Shown here in pieces: positions 57,495 to 64,000 of a stretch of DNA of 64,000 nucleotides. The stretch is from CAVOXO01 sp963700425. GTDB taxonomy: Bacteria > Actinomycetota > Acidimicrobiia > Acidimicrobiales > Microtrichaceae. Numbering within the stretch: position 1 is the stretch's first letter; every line of letters begins with the position of its first letter. The translations under genes and the position numbers were made by a program. The stretch is from the NCBI GenBank assembly GCA_963700425.1, contig CAVOXO010000003.1:62001-126000 (forward strand), given 5' to 3'. A model generated the notes under the pieces. It was not told the origin of the DNA, did no database searches, and was given only the letters and a program-made list of their open reading frames with translations.

Positions 57495-57965
57495 ATGGCA
57501 TCGATCAGCGGTCGCATGGCACACCTACTGAGCACGAAACTCCCTGCGCTCGGCCGAATGGGTACGAAACGGCAGATTCAGCAGTTCCGTTCCAGCAAAG
57601 GGCGCAAGGGCAACCAGATCATGGGACGGCCGGTGTTCCTGCTCGACGTGGTGGGACGCAGCAGCGGCGAACCCCGACCGGTGATGTTGATGCTGGTGCG
57701 CCGCGGCGACGATGTCGTGGTCACGGGATCGAACGGCGGAAACCCCGACACCCCCAACTGGTACAAGAACCTGACCGCCGCGGGACGGGCGCACGTCGAG
57801 GTCGGCGCCGAGCGCTGGCCCGTGTCGGTTCGCGAGCTGCCCGAGGGAGCCGAGCGCGAGGAATGCTGGAGCCTGCTCGTCGCGGCCTACCCCGACTTCG
57901 CGACGTACCAGGAACTCACCGACCGACGGCTTCCGGTGGCGGTGCTGGAACGCGCCACGTCGTAG
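57495..57965 (+). CDS. Deazaflavin (F420)-dependent nitroreductase-like protein
   Basis: A 156-residue split-barrel protein of the Ddn/FDOR family, which uses coenzyme F420 to reduce quinones or nitro compounds. The core shows PVFLLDVVGRSSGEPRPVMLMLVRRGDDVVVTGSNGG, PNWYKNLTAAG and VRELPEGAEREECWSLLVAAYPDF. The PNWYKNL and GRSSGEPR segments are family signatures. Actinobacterial origin fits F420 use. It lies 50 bases before a thiolase gene that has its own promoter element. Confidence 0.9.
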   Translation: MASISGRMAHLLSTKLPALGRMGTKRQIQQFRSSKGRKGNQIMGRPVFLLDVVGRSSGEPRPVMLMLVRRGDDVVVTGSNGGNPDTPNWYKNLTAAGRAHVEVGAERWPVSVRELPEGAEREECWSLLVAAYPDFATYQELTDRRLPVAVLERATS

Positions 57966-58003
57966 CGGTCGCGGTCGTGCGGGGTCCGGTCGCCCTCCGA
58001 CCC

Positions 58004-58009
58004 TAGGAT
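58004..58009 (+). promoter_or_regulatory. TAGGAT -10 element, six bases before ATG
   Basis: TAGGAT, then CTCGCC, then the ATG at 58016, with no Shine-Dalgarno sequence. Confidence 0.45.
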
Positions 58010-58015
58010 CTCGCC

Positions 58016-59239
58016 ATGGCCGACGCATTCATCATCGACGCATGTCGCACCCCCCGGGGGATCGGCAAGCAGGGCAAGGGCGCTCTCGCCCACCTCCACC
58101 CCCAACACCTCGGAGCGACGGTGTTGGCCGCGTTGGTGGAGCGCAACGGCATCGACACCTCCGACGTGGACGACGTCGTATGGGGCACCAGTTCTCAGGT
58201 CTGTGAGCAGAGCGGCGACCTGGGTCGCATGGCCGCGCTGGACGCCGGCTACGACGTGCGGGCCAGCGGCGTGACCCTCGACCGCTTCTGTGGGTCGGGG
58301 ATCACCAGTGCCAACATCGCCGCCACGGCGATCATGGCCGGCATGGAGGACCTCGTGGTGGCGGGCGGCACCGAGATGATGTCGCTCCCGAAGAAGGGAA
58401 TGCTGCCGATGGGTGCGAACAATGCGCACCTCCAGGAGATCCACCCGCAGTCCCACCAGGGAGTGTGCGCAGACGCCATAGCGACGATCGACGGCATCCC
58501 CCGACCGGCACTCGATGCCCTGGCAGCCGGGTCCCAGGCCCGCGCCGCGGTCGCCATCGCGGAGGGCCGGTTCGACCGGAGCCTGGTGCCGGTGTTGAAT
58601 CTCGATGGCAGTGTGGCACTGGATCACGAGGAATTCCCCCGCCCCGGCACCACCGTGGAGTCCCTCGCCGCCCTCAACCCGAGCTTTCCGGCCGTGGCCG
58701 ACTACCGCCACACCCCCGAGTCGTTGACGTTCCGCGAGCTCATCAACAAGAAGTATCCCGATCTCGAGATCGAACACGTCCACCATGCGGGCAACTCCTC
58801 GGGAGTGGTCGACGGTGCGGCCGCGCTGTTGTTCGCGAGCGAGCAGTACGCCCGGGCCCACGGCCTGCGGCCGCGGGCCCGCGTCGTGGCCACCGCCAAC
58901 ATGGGCGACGACCCGACCCTGATGCTGAACGCACCGGTGCCCGCAGCCCGCAAGGTGTTGGACCGGGCCGGCATGACTCTCGACGACATCGATCTCTTCG
59001 AGATCAACGAGGCCTTCGCCGTGGTGGCGGAGAAGTTCCAGCGCGATCTCGACCTCGATCGCGACAGGGTCAATGTCAATGGGGGAGCCATGGCCCTCGG
59101 ACACCCCATCGGAGCGACGGGGGCGATCCTCATCGGGACCGTTCTCGACGAGCTCGAGCGCCGCGACGCCCAGATCGGGCTGGTCACCATGTGTGCGGGC
59201 GGCGGGATGGCACCCGCCATCATCATCGAACGGGTCTGA
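58016..59239 (+). CDS. Acetyl-CoA acyltransferase (thiolase)
   Basis: A 407-residue thiolase that cleaves or forms beta-ketoacyl-CoA. LDRFCGSGITS carries the nucleophile Cys, GGAMALGHPIGATGA the catalytic His and VTMCAGGGMAPAIIIERV the second Cys. VAGGTEMMS and INEAFAVVAEKF are further family motifs. The next gene starts 46 bases downstream. It could work with the hydratase at 7157 or the synthetases in beta-oxidation, though it is not linked to them. Confidence 0.94.
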   Translation: MADAFIIDACRTPRGIGKQGKGALAHLHPQHLGATVLAALVERNGIDTSDVDDVVWGTSSQVCEQSGDLGRMAALDAGYDVRASGVTLDRFCGSGITSANIAATAIMAGMEDLVVAGGTEMMSLPKKGMLPMGANNAHLQEIHPQSHQGVCADAIATIDGIPRPALDALAAGSQARAAVAIAEGRFDRSLVPVLNLDGSVALDHEEFPRPGTTVESLAALNPSFPAVADYRHTPESLTFRELINKKYPDLEIEHVHHAGNSSGVVDGAAALLFASEQYARAHGLRPRARVVATANMGDDPTLMLNAPVPAARKVLDRAGMTLDDIDLFEINEAFAVVAEKFQRDLDLDRDRVNVNGGAMALGHPIGATGAILIGTVLDELERRDAQIGLVTMCAGGGMAPAIIIERV

Positions 59240-59285
59240 ACATCCCGGGAGCCCGCCAGATCGCTGCGGTGAGCGGAGGCATCAC

Positions 59286-60260
59286 GTGAGCACCATCCTT
59301 CGATTCGACCTGAGGTGCGGGCCGCTCAGCTCCTCGACCATCGGCGAGCTCTACGCGGCCGCCCTCGACATGTGTGAGTGGGGCGATGCCCACGGCTCGC
59401 TCACGGCGGTCTTCTCCGAACACCACGCCAGCCCCGACGGGTACCTTCCCTCGCCGATCGTCATGGCGGCCGCGGCGGCAGCGCGCACAACCCGACTCCC
59501 GATCAACATCGGCGCTCTGCTGGCACTGATGTACGACCCGGTGAAGCTTGCCGAGGACATGGCCGTGCTCGACCACCTCAGCGACGGCAGGGTCAGCTAC
59601 ACGATCGGTCTCGGATACCGCGATGCCGAGTACGCCATGTTCGGCGTCGATCCCACTCGACGTGGAGCGGCGATGGACGAACACATCGAGGTCCTCCGGC
59701 GCGCCCTGTCGGGAGAGTCGTTCTCGTGGCGCGATCGGTCCGTGGACGTCCGTCCCAGACCCCTGACACCGGGCGGTCCGCCGATCGGATACGGCGGTGG
59801 GACCCCTGCTGCGGCGAGGCACGCCGCGCGCCACGGCCTGGCGTTCCTTCCCCAGAACAGCGACCCCGATCTCGCCCGGGCCTACGACGAGGCTGCAACC
59901 GCGGCCGGCAACCCGCCGGGGCTCACCCTGGGTCCTCCGGCGGGATTCCCCACCGCCGTGTTCGTCTCCCGGGACATCGACGCTGCGTGGGATCGGCTCG
60001 CCCCCCACGTTCTCCACGACGCCGTGGCCTACGACACGTGGAGGACCGACGCCGGTCTGGGTTCCGTCTTCGACGTCGGTGTCGACCCCCTCGAGACCGT
60101 ACGTCGCTCCGGCGACTACCGGATCGTGACCCCTGCCGGGGCGGTCGACCTGCTCGAGGACGTCGGGGTTCTGGCTCTTCATCCGCTGGTGGGCGGGTGC
60201 CCCCCAGCCGAGGGCTGGCAGACGCTGCATCTGATCGAGACCGACGTCCTGGGGCACTGA
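59286..60260 (+). CDS. Luciferase-like (LLM class) flavin monooxygenase
   Basis: A 324-residue TIM-barrel protein of the FMN/F420-dependent LLM class. FSEHHASPDGYLPSPIVMAAAAAARTTRLPINIGAL and DMAVLDHLSDGRVSYTIGLGYRDAEYAMFG are hallmark segments, and PIGYGGGTPAAARHAARHG ends the core. GGAGG at 59276-59280 supports the GTG 59286 start. It is probably co-transcribed with the thiolase. The N terminus resembles F420-dependent members; the substrate is unknown. Confidence 0.9.
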   Translation: MSTILRFDLRCGPLSSSTIGELYAAALDMCEWGDAHGSLTAVFSEHHASPDGYLPSPIVMAAAAAARTTRLPINIGALLALMYDPVKLAEDMAVLDHLSDGRVSYTIGLGYRDAEYAMFGVDPTRRGAAMDEHIEVLRRALSGESFSWRDRSVDVRPRPLTPGGPPIGYGGGTPAAARHAARHGLAFLPQNSDPDLARAYDEAATAAGNPPGLTLGPPAGFPTAVFVSRDIDAAWDRLAPHVLHDAVAYDTWRTDAGLGSVFDVGVDPLETVRRSGDYRIVTPAGAVDLLEDVGVLALHPLVGGCPPAEGWQTLHLIETDVLGH

Positions 60261-60292
60261 CGGGACTGACCGGGAGCACGCCTGGCGGCGCG

Positions 60293-62284
60293 TCACTCCC
60301 GCCCGATCACCTCGGAGTCGGTCCTCCCGGTCTGGGCCGCGTAGACGTCGACGAGGGTCGGTCCGAGCCAGAGGGCCACCTCTTCCGCCGCGTCGTTGGT
60401 GAAGTGGACGCCATCGGGACGGAGCTCGTCGTCATCGGGGCGGGCGGCGACCCACGAGGCGAGGTCGACCATCTCGACCCGGTCGTTGGCCGCGGCGACG
60501 TCACGCAGCATCTCCCGGAAGCGCTCCATCCGGGCCGGATCGGACTCGGCGAACTGCTCGTCGGGAGCACGCCCGTCGACCCGTCCGTACTCCACGTCGG
60601 GGGGGGACAGCAGAACGACCATCACGTTGTCCTCGAGCAGCGTGTCGACGCCGCGCCGGAGACTGTCCTCGATCGCCACATCCAGTTCGGGGTCCTCGCC
60701 GATGGTGAGGAACTCACCGCCACTGTCGAGCTGCTGATCGACCACCTCCCACGGTCCCAGCTGAACCACGGCGATGTCGGCGGGCCCCTCGCCCGAGGTT
60801 CGAGCCCACTCCGCCATCCAGTTGGCGCAATTCTGTTCGAACGGTACGGTTTCGCCCCGGATCCGGCGCTCGCCACCTGAGATCAGCCCGCACCCGAGGT
60901 CGGCCCACCCCCCTCCGGCCACGAAGTCCTCAGGCTGTCGAAGGCTGACGGCCGCGAGGCCGCGTCCGGTCATGATCGCGGTGGAGTCGCCGTAAGGGGC
61001 GATTCGCGGCGCGGTCGACTTCTCCTGTGCCGCGGTCTCGTCGAGGAACCGCTGCCAGTCGCGGGCCTGCGAGAGGTCGGTGGCGTCGACCGGCGTGAAC
61101 AGGCCCGTCACGGCCACGACGATGACGACCGTGGCCGCGAGTCCGGCGAGAACGGCGGCCCCGGTCCTCCGACGGGGGATCCGTTCGCCCGAGCGGATCG
61201 GCCGTTCGAGATGGTGTGCCGAGAGCACCGCCAGTCCGAACGTGAGTGGGAGGGCGATGGCCAGCCGTGTGGCGGCTCCCATGTCGGTGTGCTGACCCAA
61301 CCAGATGAGGATCGGGTAGTGGAGCAGATACGCGGCGTAGGAGAGGACGCCGATCCACACGAGCGGCCTCCATGACAGCAGGCGCCGCGTGATCCCGTCG
61401 GGTTGGAGCGCCGCGGCGATGACGGTCAGCGTGAGCAGGGAGTACAGGGCGAGCCCACCGCGGTAGAAGACCGTGTCGTTGAGATCTGCGGTCATCCACA
61501 ACCCGAGCATCGCCACCAGGGCCAGCGGGCCGAGCGTTCGAGCCCACCGGCTCCCACGGGGACCGAGTGGTTGTGAGCGGCGCATCCACCACACGGCCAG
61601 GAGCGAGCCGGCCAGCAGCTCCGCGGCGCGCACGTCGGTTCCGAAGTAGAGACGGTCGATCGATGCGCCGGAACTGACCAGCCAATTGGACCAGGCGATG
61701 CTGGCGACCACGCCGCCGCCGATGATCGCCGCGACCGTCCGACGGTTGCCCCGCCCGAGAGCCAGAGCGCCGATCACCAGCACCGGCAGAACCAGGTAGA
61801 ACTGCTCCTCGATCGCCAGGGTCCAGAAGTGGGTGTAGGGCGAGGGGCTCTCGAACGCCGCGCCGTAGGAGTCCCCGACCACGATGAAGCGCCAGTTCGC
61901 CACGTAGAAGACCGACGACAGGGCGTCGGCGCGCAACCGGATCCACTGGGTCGCGTCGGCGAGGACGAGGGCGGCGACGGCGATGAGCGAGATGGCGGCG
62001 AGTGCTGCGGGCATCAGCCTCCGGAGCCGCCGTTCCCAGAATCCGCGAAGGGACACCGATCCTTCTCGCCGGTGCTCGATGAGCAGCAGGGCGGTGATGA
62101 GGAATCCCGAGAGGGTGAAGAACGTCGAGACGCTGAGAAAGGCGCCCGGGGCGATGTCGAGACCCGAGTGGTAGACGATGATCGCCAGCAGGGCCAGACC
62201 GCGGAGACCGTCGAGGGACGCGTGATAGCCAAGGGACCGGGCTTCGGTCGGTGCCGCAGTCGTGTCGAGGGTGGTGACGGCCAC
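60293..62284 (-). CDS. OafA/YrhL-type acyltransferase with SGNH domain
   Basis: A 663-residue membrane enzyme that O-acylates surface glycans. The N-terminal acyltransferase 3 domain begins YHASLDGLRGLALLAIIVYHSG (catalytic His in the first helix) and has about ten helices, with ERRLRRLMPA and WTLAIEEQFYL. The C-terminal SGNH domain has YGDSTAIM (Ser), LGPWEV and DGVHFTNDAAEE (Asp/His dyad). GTG 62284 with AAGGAAGG upstream is preferred over an ATG at 62338. Confidence 0.92.
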   Translation of the reverse strand: MAVTTLDTTAAPTEARSLGYHASLDGLRGLALLAIIVYHSGLDIAPGAFLSVSTFFTLSGFLITALLLIEHRREGSVSLRGFWERRLRRLMPAALAAISLIAVAALVLADATQWIRLRADALSSVFYVANWRFIVVGDSYGAAFESPSPYTHFWTLAIEEQFYLVLPVLVIGALALGRGNRRTVAAIIGGGVVASIAWSNWLVSSGASIDRLYFGTDVRAAELLAGSLLAVWWMRRSQPLGPRGSRWARTLGPLALVAMLGLWMTADLNDTVFYRGGLALYSLLTLTVIAAALQPDGITRRLLSWRPLVWIGVLSYAAYLLHYPILIWLGQHTDMGAATRLAIALPLTFGLAVLSAHHLERPIRSGERIPRRRTGAAVLAGLAATVVIVVAVTGLFTPVDATDLSQARDWQRFLDETAAQEKSTAPRIAPYGDSTAIMTGRGLAAVSLRQPEDFVAGGGWADLGCGLISGGERRIRGETVPFEQNCANWMAEWARTSGEGPADIAVVQLGPWEVVDQQLDSGGEFLTIGEDPELDVAIEDSLRRGVDTLLEDNVMVVLLSPPDVEYGRVDGRAPDEQFAESDPARMERFREMLRDVAAANDRVEMVDLASWVAARPDDDELRPDGVHFTNDAAEEVALWLGPTLVDVYAAQTGRTDSEVIGRE

Positions 62285-62532
62285 AGGGCCTTCCTTCGCC
62301 TGGTGAGGAGGGGCGCCGACGCCGCGCTGTCCCCGCAAATTACCGGTGCCGCACGGCCGGGTGGTGGCACACGACGGCTCGGTCGCTCTCCGCGACAGCG
62401 ATCAGTCGTCCTCCGCGGCGCCCTCGACCCTCGCGATGCCGGGCTTCGCGATTCCCCGCAGCGCCTGCATCACGCCGTTCGCCCGCTGGGGTCGGGATCG
62501 CTCAGGGCCCTGGCCGGTCGTGGCCGAGTGCG

Positions 62533-63405
62533 TCACCCCGGTGTCAGGGACACCAGTTCGAAGTCGCCGTTCTCGGTGTACACCGTCTGTCCGATGATCG
62601 AGTCGACGCGCACCTCCAGCTCCCGCTCGTTTCGCAACGGCAGTCCGGTGTCGGTGGAGAACCAGGCCTGGGTGTGCTCGGTGCCCTGCTGAGCGCCGGT
62701 CATCGTGCGTCGCCGGTCGTAGTGGTACGCCTCGACCGTCTCGCCCCCGATGTCGAGTTCCTCGACGCCCACGAAGCGGTAGGGGCCCGCAGTGACGACG
62801 ACGGCGTCCTCGGAGCTCTCCTGGCTGGTGCACTCCTGGGTCCACTCGTCGTCGGGGCGTGCAGCGGGGTCGACGGTCACGCCCTCGTCGCAGACGAATG
62901 TCGAGGTGGTTTCGCTGACATAGATGTCGAAGTCCCACCTGACGTACGACTCACCCCCCACCTCGACGAGGCCGTCCTCGCGGGGGCAGTAGTTCCACTG
63001 CTGCCAGTGATGGGAGTGGTAGTCGATGCGGAACGACCAGCATCCGGCCTCACCGTGGGTGACCGTGGCCGGCATGTCGGGTCCCTCCGCCTGCTCGCGG
63101 GGAGGGGTGTTGAGCACCTCGGTTCCCGAACCCCGGTAGAGGTACACGCCCTGCGGGGGTCGCAGCACGCCCGACTCCTGCGGCAAGGTCGAGGACGGGT
63201 CGAGGCGGTCCCTGGCCTCGTCGGTGCTGACCTGGCGTCCCTCCGACCCGGCTCCGATGATCAACCAGACGACGGCGACGGACACCACGCCGACCAGGAG
63301 ACCGAGGAGGATCGGCCACCGGCGCCGTCGTGGGTGGCTCTCGGCCGGCTCGGTCTGCGCACCGTCGGGTGGTGCGGTCTGCTGGTTCTCCGGTGGTGTC
63401 TCCAT
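62533..63405 (-). CDS. Membrane-anchored protein of unknown function
   Basis: A 290-residue protein with a Pro/Gln-rich cytoplasmic N terminus, one helix (WPILLGLLVGVVSVAVVWLIIG) and an external domain of about 230 residues. The domain has four Cys residues and reads like a beta-sandwich (EAGCWSFRIDYHSHHWQQWNYC, YVRWDFDIYVSETTSTFVC, GTEHTQAWFSTDTGLPLRNERELEV). Similarity to lipid-binding LolA-like folds is possible but weak. GGAAGGG lies upstream of ATG 63405. Confidence 0.78.
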   Translation of the reverse strand: METPPENQQTAPPDGAQTEPAESHPRRRRWPILLGLLVGVVSVAVVWLIIGAGSEGRQVSTDEARDRLDPSSTLPQESGVLRPPQGVYLYRGSGTEVLNTPPREQAEGPDMPATVTHGEAGCWSFRIDYHSHHWQQWNYCPREDGLVEVGGESYVRWDFDIYVSETTSTFVCDEGVTVDPAARPDDEWTQECTSQESSEDAVVVTAGPYRFVGVEELDIGGETVEAYHYDRRRTMTGAQQGTEHTQAWFSTDTGLPLRNERELEVRVDSIIGQTVYTENGDFELVSLTPG

Positions 63406-63504
63406 GGTCGTGCCCTTCCCCGATCACGCGGGGGACGACGACACCCTACGCGGCGTCGGTCGGTCGTCGTGAAGAGCGGGGGCGCGTCGTCCCGCCTTCA
63501 CGCG

Positions 63505-63729
63505 GGAGCCTCGGCTCCGAGATCGACGAGGTCGAGGCGGCCGGACTCACCATCACCGACGTGGACGACGCGACCCAGCGCGATGACGTCCCCTGGGCCA
63601 CCGTCGATGCACCCGACTGGTCTTCCCGTCGCGCCCGACGAGGACCTCGTCGTCGTGGTGCTGTCCTCCGCCGGCGACGGTCGTGACGAGGACATCCGCC
63701 AGGGGCTGCTCGACGCGTTCGGAGCCTGA
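63505..63729 (+). CDS. Small hypothetical protein, possible frame break
   Basis: Coding-like sequence without a clear start. One frame gives GSEIDEVEAAGLTITDVDDATQRDDVPWATVDAPDW to about 63620; the next frame continues LPVAPDEDLVVVVLSSAGDGRDEDIRQGLLDAFGA to the stop. One base appears wrong between them. A palindrome (GGAGCCTCGGCTCC, 63505-63518) stands at its left edge. No family is recognised. Confidence 0.4.
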   Translation, partial: GASAPRSTRSRRPDSPSPTWTTRPSAMTSPGPPSMHPTGLPVAPDEDLVVVVLSSAGDGRDEDIRQGLLDAFGA

Positions 63730-63843
63730 TCGCCCGGCGACGCCTCGCTCGGGGCGGGCGACCCGCAGCCCCTACTCTGTCTCGGATCCGACGTCCTCGC
63801 TTCCGACGACGTGCTGATGCCGGCCTGCCAGGGAGAGTCAACG

Positions 63844-64000
63844 ATGCCGATCCTCATCGCCAACGGCACGGTCCACGACGGAACCGGTGCCGCCGCACGA
63901 GTGGCAGATGTCCTGATCGGCGACGACCGCAAGGTCGCCGAGATCGGTCGGGCGCTGATCGCCCCCGACGACGCCGAGGTCATCGACGCCACCGGCTGCT
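63844..64000 (+). CDS. Amidohydrolase (N-acyl-D-amino-acid deacylase-like), 5' end
   Basis: The first 52 codons of an amidohydrolase; the gene continues past the window. It opens MPILIANGTVHDGTGAAARVADVLIGD and reaches EVIDATGC, the point just before the PGFVDxHTH metal motif in this family. It is parallel in type to the gene at 25463. GGGAGAG at 63831-63837 precedes the ATG. Confidence 0.75.
   Translation, partial: MPILIANGTVHDGTGAAARVADVLIGDDRKVAEIGRALIAPDDAEVIDATGC

Overview
The window is high-GC DNA from an actinobacterium, most likely a member of the class Acidimicrobiia. I infer this from the GC-rich third codon positions, the many GTG starts and stop/start overlaps, and the gene content: Ddn-like F420 enzyme, luciferase-like monooxygenase, P450, WS/DGAT, MBL and thiolase/crotonase families. 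No rRNA, complete tRNA, transposase, integrase, phage gene or CRISPR array is visible. No stretch longer than about 300 bases lacks a gene.

Layout. 1-5.3 kb: the 3' part of a giant modular surface protein with broken reading frames. 5.3-9.5 kb: FAS1 protein, fatty acid hydroxylase, enoyl-CoA hydratase, the scar of a deleted reductase, a conserved protein and a secreted SOD-like protein. 9.5-16.7 kb: a P450, facing a seven-gene operon of ECF sigma factor, zinc-finger anti-sigma, ABC ATPase, permease and three small membrane proteins. 16.7-20.2 kb: Gfo/Idh dehydrogenase, secreted peptidase and two small membrane proteins. 20.2-31.2 kb: a long minus-strand catabolic cluster with a divergent TetR gene. 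Read down the minus strand it runs lipoprotein, SDR, amidohydrolase 2, D-aminoacylase-like amidohydrolase, acyl-CoA synthetase, aldehyde dehydrogenase, BKACE, and a Rieske oxygenase whose domains are in reversed order. 31.2-35.9 kb: hydrolases, an endonuclease-like protein, then a DUF2892 protein and a ferredoxin-MBL fusion diverging from twin CsoR-like operators. 36-49.9 kb: lipoproteins, MBL enzymes, a beta-lactamase-like protein, acyl-CoA synthetase, WS/DGAT, alkylsulfatase, Usp, an LPxTG protein, a GH43-like protein and ArsC. 50-55 kb: GH3 glycosidase, YceI and sulfatase. 55-64 kb: FKBP, Usp, DUF3048, an F420-type protein, thiolase, LLM oxygenase, acyltransferase and hypotheticals, ending inside an amidohydrolase.

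Reading frames. Two islands (1-5 kb and about 21.7-29.95 kb) carry very dense one-base frame breaks, although conserved motifs stay intact on either side of each break. About ten other genes carry one or two breaks. The pattern looks more like sequencing or assembly error than gene decay, so affected genes are annotated as whole genes with break positions noted. Exceptions are the reductase remnant at 8.0-8.1 kb, a real internal deletion, and possibly the Thr-repeat lipoprotein at 36 kb.

Regulation. Many genes lack a Shine-Dalgarno sequence. At nine of them a TAnnnT hexamer ends 6-8 bases before the start codon, which suggests leaderless transcripts.
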